DNA from: Asterionellopsis glacialis
Taxonomy: Eukaryota > Bacillariophyta > Plagiogrammaphyceae > Rhaphoneidales > Asterionellopsidaceae
Assembly: GCA_014885115.2 (NCBI GenBank)
Contig: WKLE02001506.1
Coordinates: forward strand, 1 to 30,284
Direction of reading: 5' to 3'
DNA: 30,284 nucleotides
Shown here: positions 1 through 10,633 of the stretch, one piece after another
How positions within the stretch are numbered: the first letter of the stretch is position 1
Layout: each line of letters begins with the position of its first letter
Position numbers and translations under genes: made by a program
Notes under the pieces: generated by a model
What the model was told of the DNA's origin: nothing
Seen by the model: the letters and a program-made list of their open reading frames with translations, nothing else
Databases searched by the model: none

Positions 1-1027
1 AGATGTCACAAGTTGGTCCACCTAATCCTGGAACAACTCTTGACGGTATTTTTGCAATTCTTATTTTCTGAATAGCTTCTTGGTCAATTTCTCAACAAAA
101 AATATTAGTTTATTCATATATCTAAGGGAATGTATACTTGATTCTTACTCTATTTCAGTGTCAGATGTGTCCTTCTCAGTGTATTGGGGTCGAAAACAAG
201 AAAATTTAAAAAAATCTAGATGAAAGCACGGAAAATCTGTGCCAAAGGGGTGTTTCACTGAGGAGTGAAAAAACACGATGAAAAAACATTCTACCCCCTT
301 AAATCGCCACATCTGCAAATTGCCACTTTTGAATCACAAACATCCGGGCCGATTAGGGTGTCCGGGCATCCAATTGCCACTCAAATGCGTGCCCACTTGT
401 TCCCTGATTTCTAAATCGATAACTGGGTGGCAGCATTTTTTGGCAGTTGGGCGTGCATTTGACGAGATCGAGCATTTGGTTTTGATAACTGGTGTCCGGG
501 CAAAACTGCGACAACTCAAATGCGCGCACAACTTCTTCTTCATTTTGGAATAGTGAAATTCTGTCTGACAGGCAACAGGTACGCACCACCTGACAGGCGG
601 TACAGTACCTGGACTGTATCTTGTCAGAACCCTTTTTTACGGTTGGTGGCGCGTTGCTCTCAGACGTCAAAAAAGAAGAATCTTGACCAGCTACAAATGC
701 TTCTTCAGAAATCAAGCTTAGATTGTTATTATCATTGCTTGAGTTGTCATTTGTGTTGGTAGGGGTTTGTGTGGTGTTGGATGACATGGTGTATTTGGGT
801 GACGACGTCTTGTTTGTTCTGGTTGGACTTGTTCGTTTGTGAGGATGATTGTTGTCGATGTCCTTGTTCGATATTTTTCTTGTGTACGATATTTACCTTA
901 TACAGTACATAGACTGCTATTGGCGCGGCGGCTGGTGCATAGAAAAATCTGATACAGCGGCTTGATGTTTCCCAGAAGGAATCTTCGTTTCCAATTCTGT
1001 TGGAGGGAGAAACATGCCGTTTTTTGG

Positions 1028-1077
1028 ACATACCAGGATGGCGCTGGTAGAATCCTACCAGCGCCATTCTGGTATGT
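1028..1077. repeat. Long perfect-like hairpin, 23-bp arms
   Basis: The arms 1028-1050 and 1055-1077 are reverse complements with a single mismatch and a 4-base loop (AATC). This would form a very stable cruciform or RNA stem. It lies inside the repeat family at 305-1355, so it may be the centre of a palindromic element. Confidence 0.85.
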
Positions 1078-1098
1078 CTTGTGTAGATTCTACCAGCA

Positions 1099-1129
1099 CC
1101 ACTTTTGCATCGATTTGATGCAAAAGTGG
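1099..1129. repeat. Second hairpin, 13-bp perfect arms
   Basis: The arm CCACTTTTGCATC at 1099-1111 and its exact reverse complement at 1117-1129 are separated by five bases. It sits 22 bp after the larger hairpin. The stem sequence echoes the CCACTTTTGAATC of the surrounding repeat family. Confidence 0.8.
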
Positions 1130-1391
1130 CACTTTGCATTGTTTGCATTGCCACATCTGCAAATCGCCACTTTTGAATCACGAACATCCGGGTCTCTTCC
1201 GGGCCTTTTCAAAAACTGGGATGTCAGTGAGCGCGCATTTGAGTGGCAATTTGATGGCAATTTGATGCCCGGACACCTTATTCAAAAAGTGGGATGCAAG
1301 TGAGCGCGCATTTGCCATTTTTCGAGTGGCAATTTGAATCCCGGCACCCTATTGCGCCAGGGGACTTGTTTGGTGCTGGCGCGCATTTGAA

Positions 1392-1480
1392 ACGAGGTCA
1401 TCATTGTATGGATCAAAACGAGGTCATCATTATCATGGATCAAACGAGGTCATCATTATCATGGATCAAACGAGGTCATG
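1392..1480. repeat. 26-bp tandem repeat, about 3.4 copies
   Basis: Units starting ACGAGGTCATCATT begin at 1392, 1418, 1444 and 1470, an exact 26-bp period. The second and third units are identical, the first differs slightly, and the last is truncated after ACGAGGTCAT. Noncoding minisatellite. Confidence 0.85.
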
Positions 1481-1697
1481 GGAAAAGGAGGTGGTACGGT
1501 ACAGGAAGTTGTACAGGATTGCGGATGGAGGCAAAAACCAAAGCTGTTTCTGATAGACGAATTTCTGTTCTGTCACTGACCATATAGACATAAAACATTC
1601 CATCTACATATGCGGAAAACGAGCACTTCTTAAAAGCCAATTTTGGTAAACTTCAGAATGACGTACCCTTTATTTGATGGTATGACTACCATTATAC

Positions 1698-1867
1698 TAG
1701 GTACATGGTACCCAGGTACATGTACATCTACCAGGTACACTCCCTAGGTATCTTCTGGTAAGGGTTTACCTTGGTTTACTTACATATATCAAAAGATATC
1801 TGGTAAAAGCTGTACAGGTACCTGTACAGATAGAGAGTAAGGTACAGTACCGGTACCTTGTGTACCT
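1698..1867. repeat. GTAC-rich patch
   Basis: Many overlapping GGTAC, GTACC and TGTACA words occur here, including one exact TACCAGGTA at 1729-1737 and the near-palindrome CTGTACAGGTACCTGTACAG at about 1811-1830. It lies 450-600 bp 5' of the metalloprotease ATG. It could be a cluster of regulatory sites or simply low-complexity expansion of a GGTAC word. Confidence 0.5.
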
Positions 1868-2049
1868 CCTACTTCATCCATTTTTTCCCCGTACAGTTAC
1901 TGTAACAAAGAAAGGTTCCTGCAATTGCCTGCATCATTCTCGAGAATACTCAAGTAGCAGGTATTAATACATTCAGCTTGGTGCTAAAACAGGTATCTTT
2001 TAGACAACTTTAGTCCTCTGATAGTCCTCTAAGAGAGGACTCTCTAGAG
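1729..2049. promoter_or_regulatory. TACCAGGTA and CTCTAGAG words 5' of the metalloprotease
   Basis: TACCAGGTA lies at 1729-1737 and the palindrome CTCTAGAG at 2042-2049. The latter directly follows a stem with arms AGTCCTCT (2023-2030) and AGAGGACT (2034-2041). The same two words recur in the 5' flanks of other genes in this window. A role in transcription is inferred from position only. Confidence 0.3.
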
Positions 2050-2310
2050 TCCTGCCCATTCCAGGCATGTCCCCGGGACCTCTACTGGTGCCAGGTAGAA
2101 TCCTAGACAGGTTCTACATAAAAAAATGTGTTTTCAGGAATGTTTAGAACAAGAGCTCCAAATTACATGGTGATTACCAAAATAATGGTTAAAAAAAAGG
2201 GCTTGAACATCTTTGTTGAACAGACGAACCTCAGTGTCATATATTCGACTCTGAACGAGAAGAACCGGATATAAAGTTCACGGTAAAAAGTAGAGTAAGC
2301 AGTTTTTACC

Positions 2311-5300
2311 ATGCCGTCGATGGTGCACTTTGCAAAAAGGTCATTTATTGAACTTGTACTGCTTGTTCAGTTTGCTGCGAGCCAGATGGTAAGTTCTTAT
2401 TTCTTTTGAGTCTATTCATCGCATCTACACAAGCTGAATCAAAAGTGCAATTTAACTGACAAATCACTGATATGTCTTAACTTGTTCCTAGGTCCATTTG
2501 CCATCTGTTATCAAGGAAGTCGGATACTTGATGCAAGAACCATGCATTCTATTTCAAGTCTTCACAAGCTTCGAACAGTCGGAGGAAACCAAAGAAATTT
2601 CTTGCCTGCTTCAAGGTGCTGATGCAGAAATATTAGGACATAGAAGCCTCACTATTGCTGACTTTGATTTTTCAGGTTCCCAGGTGGAAAGTGGGGCAAT
2701 GACATTCTTCTCGCCTGGAAGTGGAATTCAGGGAACAACTCTTGTTCTTCCATCCGAAGGGGAGGCTGTGATTACCAAACTTGATGTTGATGCCAGCACT
2801 CAAAGAAAACTATCAACTACCACCGGTGAAAAGAATGTACTTGCCATAAGAGTAACTACTAAGGCTGGTGAAGGTCCTACAGACTCTGAACAAGATATCA
2901 GTAATAATCTCTTTAATACCTCCATTGGTGCCCCCACTTTTGCGTCCCAATACAGCTTGTGCTCAGCTGGAAAGCTTGAATTCATTCCAATGAATGCCAC
3001 AGGACTTCCAATGAACGCCACAGGACTTCCAATGAATACCACAGGAGTTTACCAAGTTGAAGTTGATCCTAATGGTTCTCTCTCTGGATTAGGGTCTGAT
3101 GTTTTGGTGGCACTTGTTGATCAACAGCTAAAGGATGATCTTGGAACCAATTGGGATCAAAACATTGATCACTACTTGTATATCTTGCCACCTGGCACAA
3201 CAAATCAGGGTAGCTCATCATGGGTTGGTAAGTTTTACCCTCCAATAGTTTTTTCTATATTATATTTTCCGGATTTTCATATTTTGCTTCTGCAACATGC
3301 GTGTTTTTTTTGCTCAGCTTATGCAGCTGTGAATGGAAAACTCTCAGTGTACAACGACGAACATTATAGTGAAACCATAACCACCGTGATGCATGAAATT
3401 GGGCATAACCTAGGTTTAGGTCATTCAGGTGACAATGCTGGAGAACTTTTTAAATTCAACACACAATACGATGACAACAGGTAAGGAGATGTCACAAACA
3501 GTTTGGAGATTGTGATAAAAGCTGCATTGCACAAACGTTACAGAAATGAAAAGTCCAGTATCTGAATTCTCTCTCTGTTTCCTCTCCCTTAAACTGCAGT
3601 TGCTCAATGGGGGGTGGTGTTATTGGAGAAGACAAGAAATGTTTCAATGGCCCCAAGAGCTGGCAACTTGGATGGTATGATGATCACAATGTTGCCCTTG
3701 ATTTTGGCTCCGTTAGTAGTTGGTCTGGAAGGCTTTGGGGTGTCGTGGACTACGATAAGGATACTGAATCAAGTTTTTTCACAATCCTAAAACTTACGAG
3801 TGACAACAACGAGGAGGACTATTATGTGACCTTTAATCGTAAAAAGGATTTCAACTTAGATTCAAACGAAGGTGGTGACATGGTTCTTGTCACGAAGCGT
3901 GCAAAACTGCCTCTTGCAAGTAATGTAGACTCATGGCTAATGAAGGAGATGGATTCTTCGGCTTCAAATGAATATGTGATTGAAAATTTTATTGATTCGG
4001 CACCATTAACTATCACAGTGGATGCCATCAATCTTACTTCTGATCCAGGATATGCCGATGTGTCTGTCCTTGCTGGAACTCGAGGTAAACGGATTTTGTT
4101 CTCTACTTCCTTTTTCTGCTTGTTCACTAAAGATGTTAGCATCCATTCTATCCTTGCTGTAACCAGTTTGCAAAGCCATAATCTTTTGAGAAAGGTTCTT
4201 TTCTTCATTCATTTTGCTCCAAAATCTTGTTACTCATGATATTCACCTTGCGTTTTTACTCACTTGAAACAGCACCATCACCCTCAACTTTGGCACCTAC
4301 ACCAAGCCCTGTAGATCCCAACACTGTCTATGAACTAGAAAATTATAGGCCGCTCATTTGGCCTTGGTATATATCTTGGTGTAATGTCCCCGTATATTTT
4401 AACTTAATTGTTAAGAATGACATTCAGGTGAAGGAATTGTGGGTTCAATTTCGAAGCAATGTTATTGAAGAGGCAACATGCAGTGTTTCCGTCTACTGGC
4501 ACAATAGTTGGGTTGGAAACATTGGCTCCCTATCATTTGAAAACATTTACACAAACACTTTCACGAAGATTACAACAAACAATGGCGCTAATGTAAGTAT
4601 CATGACGTTACAGCTTTGAAGCTGAAGCATAGATGAGCTTTTTTCTTCTATCTTTCCTAACCTCTTTGGTCCGTCTCCACTTGCATACTCTTCTTCAAGA
4701 TCCTGCCAGACTTTGAAGCCACGTCATTTCCAGCTGGCGAACATGCGATCAAGATTCATTGCAACAGAAATTTCGTGAACAACCGGAAGTATGATGTACC
4801 CTTTACCTCTACGGATATAAACAGGGAGGATGAAAACGTTGCTTGGACAGCAGCCTGGATTGATAAATCCACCCCCTACATGGGACACTTGCAGGGAAGT
4901 ATTAAATATGTACTGAAACAATATCCAAGCAGCGCACCCTCTATGAGTTCACCGCCTTCCATGACCTTTCAGCCAAGCTCCTCCCCTTCTTCCTCTGTGG
5001 AACCTTCGTTTGGGCCTTCGTCGAAACCAAGCCTCTTACCGTCTGTCTCTTTCATGCCGTCTTATGACCCAGCACGTCTCTTTGAGTTGTCAGCTGGATA
5101 CGCAGGTCCAAGTTCTTTTTATGGTGAATATACATACTACTTTGATATTGATGTAATAAATGCCATAGATTTGTTGGGTTTGAAGATATTTTTTTATTAT
5201 TCAAGCCCCGTTTCAGTACATCTTACAGTCTCTTATGCCTCTGGTTCCTTTGTGTCAAGCCAATCAAACGACTTTGGTGAAATAATTTATGAAAAAGAAT

Positions 5301-7336
5301 TCTTTCGGACTGAAGCAATGCAAGTAAGTACAATCCCCTCGGCGTCAAACTTTCAACTCTATGACCGAACAAATACTTATACTACTGGTACTATTTTCTT
5401 GCCTTGTTGTTTTTTGCCTTGTCTTTGACTTTGTTTCCTACAGGAACTACCTGACTTTATCCCTAGAAGTTTTGCTCCTGGTCTGTACGGCTTGAAGATA
5501 AGCAGTAGTGTAGCTTTGTATTACAAAGATAGGCTCGGTGCCTCCTATCAAGATATAAATGCATTCGACACAAACCTAAAAATCAGGACTGGAGCTGGTA
5601 CTTTTTTTAACAGTCGTTTTCTGGATTTTCATGGGAGTGTTAAGTACTTGTTGGCTTTGTCTACACCGTCACCAACGCCTTCTCCCACACCGTCACCAAC
5701 GCCTTCTCCCACACCGTCACCAACACCTTCTCCCACACCGTCACCAACGCCTTCTCCCACACCGTCACCAACACCTTCGCCAACACCGTCACCAACACCT
5801 TCTCCCACACCGTCACCAACGCCTATCCCTACACCTTCACCAACACCTTCGCCAACACCGGTACCAATAGTGCCACTGCCTTCTGGTACTTCCTCAGATA
5901 AATTTGATATCGATGTAACGATAGTTTTTGATGGAAATATTGAAAACGAAACAGCCTTTGTAGATTATCTTGAGGAATTCTATTTTAAGGATTTTTTTGA
6001 CTATCTTTGTGCAAATATGGCATATTGCATTGAGCTTACCGTAATTGGGGTTTCAAAAATATCTGGTCCTCATACATACGAGGTAAATACTGAATTAAGC
6101 ACCACTGCAGAAACGAGTTTGACTTCATTTGTTGATAGTGTGTCGGATCCCTTGTTGCTTCCCGAAGTCCCACCCGGAGATTTCGGTAATATGACTATTT
6201 CAGAATCCACTGCAGAAGCGACCTCACAAGCAGGGCAATGGGAATATTTCATTGCTAGACAAGGCAACATCGAAGCTGCGTTTAATGACGAAAACGGTGA
6301 TGAAGAAATTATACTGAATTTCAACATAAGCGACAGGCCTTATGAAGTGTTTCTTTATGAGAATGATTGCTTAAGCAGCATTACTGCGATAAGCTATACA
6401 GCTGCCACTACATCCCGCGCAAATGGATTCAAAAATGTCAACCTGAAGCTGGATGTTGATCAAGGAGCACTTCAGGAGAATAGTGATATTTATTCTTTTG
6501 ACACTGTAAGCATGATGGGTACTCTCAGTTTCTGTGTTAAATTTTCTCTTGAGAACTTGATGGCACCTGGTGTATCAATTAACTTCTTGGAGACGATCAT
6601 GAACGTAACCATCGATATGAAACAAGGTTTTTCTGTGGTGAACATTCATACCAACCGTGACGATGCTTCCGAAACCAACAGGAATGCAACAGTTGACTAC
6701 TACGTGGAAGCTTACCAATGCGATACTGACACGGGAACAGCTCTGGAGGATCCCGAACCACTTTCTCAGGGCTCAGAGCTTTCGATTTGCATCAAGACTA
6801 ATGGTACTGATGTCGGCTTGACGGACATAAAACAGTTGAACTTGAAACAGGATGGTAGTGAATCCATAAATGCAATATTGGATTCTGTCGGGAACGGTTT
6901 AACTGACTGGAGTTGTGAGGCCCAAATGTGCTCTGTCAGGACAATGTTGGTTTCGTCTTTTTTTGCAAAAGAAAGCCCAAACAATGTAAATGTTACTGGA
7001 ATGGTTGTCATGTCTTTTGGGTCTAGACGTCAGCTCGTCCAGATTGCACCCACGCGTAGTCTAGAAAGCAACTCCAAGAATGCTGCCGACTTCCAGCTGG
7101 AGCTTTTGTTGGACAAGCCTGAGTCAGACTCAGACTCGGGAGTAATCGATGGTGTTCTGTCGAAGAGAGAGAAGGGAGGAATGGCAATATTGCCAGTCTT
7201 TGGTAGTTGCATAGTGGTGATTAGTATGTTTGGTATTGCTGTTTTTGCTGTTCGCCGCCGCGGTCGTCAGCAAACGGTTGTCCCATTAGGTGCGACGGTG
7301 GATTACCTAATCAAAGATGACACTGCTATGGCGTAA
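2311..7336 (+). CDS. Membrane-anchored M11 (gametolysin-like) zinc metalloprotease with Pro-rich stalks
   Basis: Seven exons join in frame: 2311-2388, 2492-3227, 3318-3480, 3600-4084, 4273-4592, 4700-5323 and 5444-7336, giving 1432 residues. All introns are GT-AG. Residues 1-25 form a signal peptide. The catalytic part carries [11 protein letters not shown] (H297, E298, H301, H307), the zinc site of gametolysin-type peptidases. It is followed by SCSMG (326-330), the likely Met-turn, whose codons are only joined by splicing. Before it lie three MNATGLP-type repeats with N-glycosylation sequons (2985-3050). After the protease come a short PSP stalk (488-500), two related extracellular domains (about 502-668 and 716-873), a Ser/Pro linker (about 668-714), a long PTPS stalk (about 876-930), and an unrecognised ectodomain. 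A membrane helix (about 1382-1405) and a 27-residue basic tail end the chain. Known relatives digest cell-wall glycoproteins. Surface or wall remodelling is inferred, and the substrate is unknown. The ATG was chosen because it gives the signal peptide just before a consensus donor. Confidence 0.87.
5662..5870 (+). repeat. 12/24-bp minisatellite coding a PTPS stalk
   Basis: A repeat of ACACCGTCACCAACGCCTTC-type units encodes (Thr-Pro-Ser-Pro)n inside the last exon of the metalloprotease gene. The period is 12 bp, with a 24-bp higher period set by alternating codons. It should be length-variable by slippage, always in steps of whole codons. The product is an extended stalk holding the distal domain away from the others. 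Confidence 0.9.
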
Positions 7337-7438
7337 TAGCCACTAGAGTAGTGTCACTACGACTTTCACGTTATATAACATCAATACATAAAAATAAGTG
7401 TACCTACCAACAGTATTATTGTTTTCTTAATTCCCTTT
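7337..7438. other. Short convergent 3'-3' spacer
   Basis: A 102-bp AT-rich spacer lies between two stop codons on opposite strands, so both transcripts must end within or past it and may overlap. Neither recurrent 5'-flank word (TACCAGGTA, CTCTAGAG) occurs in it. Confidence 0.6.
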
Positions 7439-9067
7439 TTATAAATCTTGTTGCATGGTAAAATCTCTCATGTTGACTTTATTTTTGTTCCCATCTGAAA
7501 TCAAACGAAAACCATCTGTTGCAATGGTAGACATGTAAGGTGTATAACCTTTAAGAATGAACCGACATCGTGGTCTACCATCCTGGGGCTCTTCTAAGGA
7601 AGGATACCTGCCCTTTTCTTCTGCTTCGTCGTCCTCTTCATCATCTGCGAAAGACGTGCATTCCCAAACCTTAACAGTTCCATCTTGTGCAGCTGATAAA
7701 AACATTCCCTCAAATGGCGATTTGAGGCAAACAACAGGTCCATGATGAGCAGGTTTTAATTTGGCTACTTTTTCCTCCAATACCTTGAGAGGATCGTATT
7801 CATCAATTTGACAGGTTGCATCAGCCATTTGTGGTGAGGCTGCTGAAAATTCTGTACATTCTTGATCAAGTTTCAGCTCATGCCTGTATAAAGCACCATT
7901 ACTTCCACCACAAACTATAGAGCCATTACCATTTTGATCTCGAACAAGTAATACAGATTTAGCAATAACACCTGATCGGAAGGCACCAAAGGATGTTATA
8001 ATATCGCCTCTATCAATATCTACCAATTGTATAGACCCATCCGCACAAGCACACGCACCACAATAAAAATCATCACTTATTGACAAGTCTAATATTGGTC
8101 CTGCCTCAAGATTGGTTTGAATACCAGGTTGGAAGTCATAGCAATTAGTATCGTCCTCTTCATTTTTACTTGATGACTTAAGTTTGTCACCATTATAAAC
8201 ACAAATATTCCCATCGAAACTTCCTGTCCATAATCGTTGTCGGTCATCAAAGGATAAACAGGTAACAATTGTATCCTTCAAATTACCAAGTTGTCCCTGT
8301 AACACAAGTTTGTTATCTATAATTTTCCATATGCATGCTCCTCCCTCACGTCCTGCAGTTGCCACGACATCCCCCCGAATGGCTGCACTCACGATACCTT
8401 TTCCTACGAAGAATCCTTCTTTTAACTTGAGTGCCTTTTGAATGTCATCTATAGTTGTTTTATGGACTCCCACGATATTGTCATTAGTTTTACTAGTACC
8501 ATCACCAATCGGATCATGAACGTTGGGCAGAGAATGCAAGACTTGGCCTTTCTCCAAGTCCAACAAATAAATACTTCCACTTGTACTTCCGCAAATAGCT
8601 ATTGGCCAATGATCCATTGCAATTTTACGTATTTTATCACCATTATCTAAAATGATAGGCTTCGTCGTTTTATACCTTCGCTGTAATCCTGTCGAATCTT
8701 TCCAATTTTGATGCGTAATTTCGGTCGTACGTTTACCCAGGTCTTGGGTAAGTGTTAATTTTTCCGCATCCAACAATAATTCATCTGCTACCTCACAATA
8801 ATCACCTAATTCACAATATTCGTCTTCCTTGTCACTGCCAGATGATGTTGCAGCAGCACTCATGTGCTTCACTGCAGTCCCACGTGCACTGATTTTATTC
8901 TTATTGTTAACAGCACTGGGAAATGAATGGTAACTTCTCGGAGAGATCCTGCATGCCCGTCTTTTCATCATAAGTGTCATTGGGACAACAGAGAATCCTT
9001 TACAAAATACTATTTGTTGCCATGCGATTGCCAACAAGGTAAGTATTACATGTCTAGGTGGCGGCAT
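7439..9067 (-). CDS. WD40 repeat protein with plastid-type leader
   Basis: Single exon, 542 residues. The N-terminus has a hydrophobic stretch (about residues 8-22) ending FCKGFSVVP, then a basic Ser/Arg-rich segment (KRRACRISPRS). This resembles a signal peptide plus transit peptide with phenylalanine after the cleavage site, so plastid import is likely but not certain. From about residue 130 onward come WD40-like blades, for example AICGSTSGSIYLLDLE, LWTGSFDGNICVYNGD and the best one near the C-terminus, FLSAAQDGTVKVWEC. The last blade is followed by an acidic insert (DDEEDDEAEE). WD40 propellers are protein-binding platforms, and no partner can be named. It is convergent with the metalloprotease gene, with a gap of 102 bp. 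The start was chosen for the leader sequence. Confidence 0.83.
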   Translation of the reverse strand: MPPPRHVILTLLAIAWQQIVFCKGFSVVPMTLMMKRRACRISPRSYHSFPSAVNNKNKISARGTAVKHMSAAATSSGSDKEDEYCELGDYCEVADELLLDAEKLTLTQDLGKRTTEITHQNWKDSTGLQRRYKTTKPIILDNGDKIRKIAMDHWPIAICGSTSGSIYLLDLEKGQVLHSLPNVHDPIGDGTSKTNDNIVGVHKTTIDDIQKALKLKEGFFVGKGIVSAAIRGDVVATAGREGGACIWKIIDNKLVLQGQLGNLKDTIVTCLSFDDRQRLWTGSFDGNICVYNGDKLKSSSKNEEDDTNCYDFQPGIQTNLEAGPILDLSISDDFYCGACACADGSIQLVDIDRGDIITSFGAFRSGVIAKSVLLVRDQNGNGSIVCGGSNGALYRHELKLDQECTEFSAASPQMADATCQIDEYDPLKVLEEKVAKLKPAHHGPVVCLKSPFEGMFLSAAQDGTVKVWECTSFADDEEDDEAEEKGRYPSLEEPQDGRPRCRFILKGYTPYMSTIATDGFRLISDGNKNKVNMRDFTMQQDL

Positions 9068-9100
9068 GATGATATTATGGACTGTAGATTGAATTACTAT

Positions 9101-9108
9101 CTCTAGAG
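9101..9108. promoter_or_regulatory. CTCTAGAG palindrome just 5' of the WD40 gene
   Basis: The exact 8-bp palindrome lies 33 bp before the WD40 start codon and continues as AGCTAGCT. It may fall in the 5' UTR or core promoter. Function is inferred only from recurrence in other 5' flanks. Confidence 0.3.
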
Positions 9109-9312
9109 AGCTAGCTACTGGGTAGATAGTAGTGACTGGAGTAATTGGCTCAGTGAGAGATATGTTGAGGTCTCGTTGAGGTGTGTTTGTTTTTCTTATT
9201 TACGACACCCTTTGTCAAGATGGGGGACGAAAGTAGTTCAATGTCCAATCTGTGAAGTATTCGTAGATTTATCTTATGACAGCACGAAGACCGATGTCAG
9301 CACACACTTAAT

Positions 9313-9344
9313 TTCTCTCTTTCTTTCTCTCTCTCTCTCTCTCT
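9313..9344. repeat. CT microsatellite
   Basis: A (CT/CTTT)n run lies in the divergent promoter region. Such pyrimidine tracts slip easily and can act as promoter-proximal elements. Nothing further can be read from it. Confidence 0.85.
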
Positions 9345-10138
9345 GGATCAACACTCACACACACAAGAGATAAATATAAAATACAAATACAAGAAGGTAT
9401 TTTCATAACAGTGGTCTGTCTACTCAGTAGAACTTCGCTCTTGTCCCTTGCTTGCTCCCTGAGATGTTCTGGAAGAAGAAAGAAGACACACAGAATATAT
9501 AAAAAGCCACCAACAGAACACTTTTCGACTTTGGGAACTTCAATCCCATTCAAGAAAAGATATTGTACTGAAGGTACCTGTAGAGTGCAATATAATTCTA
9601 CATCCAAGTTCACTGGACAGTCTTGAGGTATTCTTGTGTCGTGAAGAATTTCTGAATCAATCTGGTTTCTATTTATTTTGGCAGGTGGCAGATTTGAACT
9701 GCAAACTCGGCAGGCAGACGAAAGAAACAGATGCTTCTCTATCCAGGAGATCCAAAGAATGATGAAGGTTAAGGTTCACCAGGTTGGGTTTCTGTCTGTC
9801 TGATTAGCTCTATTCCTATTCATTACGCTTTAGAGAAGCTTTTCGAAGTAAATCGAGAAGCAGACGAAAGAAAGAGTTTTCCTACTTACTTACTAACGTG
9901 TGTTGGTACAGATTTTTGGTGTATTTCTACATGTGCATCTTTCAGCAGAGAATATTTCAAGGTAAAAAAAAAAAACAGACCACGGCCTAGCGTGCAAATG
10001 CATGCATCACGCACCGGGAGAAAGACACAACATGTTGTTGTACACTTGATAACGAATCAAAAACGGTACTGGATTTGTCCATCGTATTAAAAACTACGTA
10101 AATTGTTATACTTACAAAGCTTTCAACACACTATTAAG

Positions 10139-10404
10139 TACCAGGTAAGAGCGACCAAGTCCACATGGTGGACGGACACGTCATACATATCAGGCACGTA
10201 CAGGTAATAAAGATACAGGTACGCAATGGAAGTGCCTTACTTGCTATGGTAGACCCTCTAGAGACGGTCCTACCTCTAGTAGGAGAGGACCTAAATCCTA
10301 ATTTTGGGATTTGCGGCTGTGCAATGCCCGAGAGCAGAGACCGCGTCGCGTGATTTCTGGGCGTTGTTGTGTGTGGCAGTCTGTAGTCCTCTCTCTCTCT
10401 AGAG
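10139..10404. promoter_or_regulatory. Cluster of recurrent words 5' of the KH gene
   Basis: TACCAGGTA lies at 10139-10147, related ACAGGTA words at about 10200 and 10214, and CTCTAGAG at 10256-10263 and 10397-10404. The last is 230 bp before the KH-gene ATG. The density is the highest in any 5' flank here. A regulatory role is inferred. Confidence 0.35.
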
Positions 10405-10633
10405 CTTCCAAGAGGAGATTGTACAGCTTCGCTTTAGTCTTTTTTGCGCATTTTTGCCCGTTGAGTACGGTATCGAATCCTATTCCATATCTGTGTATCT
10501 CTCTCTCTTGCTCTCTTTTTCACGAAAAAAGGGGCAGGCAGTAGTCGATATCAACCAATAGGCACCACGGCTATTCCACCTGCGTAGTAGTCTAGTGTGC
10601 ACATCATTGTGAGTGTGTTCGACGGGAACAACA

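Larger units (their letters stand above)
305..1355. repeat. Dispersed direct and inverted repeat family
   Basis: A segment of about 44 bp at 305-350, containing CCACATCTGCAAAT and ATCCGGG, recurs in direct orientation at 1149-1192 with only three or so differences. The segment at 357-396 (TGTCCGGGCATC followed by ATTGCCACTCAAATGCG) recurs inverted at 1227-1277, and a looser inverted copy lies at 1289-1355. A partial match also lies at about 447-530. The arrangement suggests remnants of a non-autonomous mobile element or a nested repeat. No target-site duplication could be defined. Confidence 0.6.
1..2310. other. Repeat-rich 5' spacer without a convincing gene
   Basis: No open frame here has a recognisable domain. 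The stretch holds a dispersed repeat family (305-1355), two strong hairpins (1028-1077 and 1099-1129), a 26-bp tandem repeat (1392-1480), a GTAC-rich patch (about 1698-1867) and a short stem at 2023-2041. The last 300 bases are the 5' flank of the metalloprotease gene and include ATATAAAG at about 2268-2275, some 36 bp before its ATG, a possible TATA element. Confidence 0.7.
9068..10633. other. Divergent promoter region between WD40 and KH genes
   Basis: About 1.57 kb between two diverging start codons must hold both promoters. It contains a pyrimidine microsatellite (9313-9344), a poly-A run near 9963-9975, a second CT-rich run (about 10387-10400 and 10497-10515), and several copies of the recurrent words. 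No coding stretch with recognisable features was found. Confidence 0.6.

Noticed and set aside
353..787. A 144-residue minus-strand frame with an Asn-rich start and a Cys-containing segment (YCTACQVVRTCC)
   Set aside because: Its C-terminus is encoded by the dispersed repeat at 357-396, it matches no family I know, and its composition is low-complexity. It may be a relic, but it is not supported as a gene.
747..1187. A 146-residue minus-strand frame across the hairpins
   Set aside because: It is encoded largely by inverted repeats and has no recognisable domain.
5631..5870. A plus-strand frame of His/Gln/Leu-rich repeats
   Set aside because: This is a frame shadow of the PTPS minisatellite in the metalloprotease gene.
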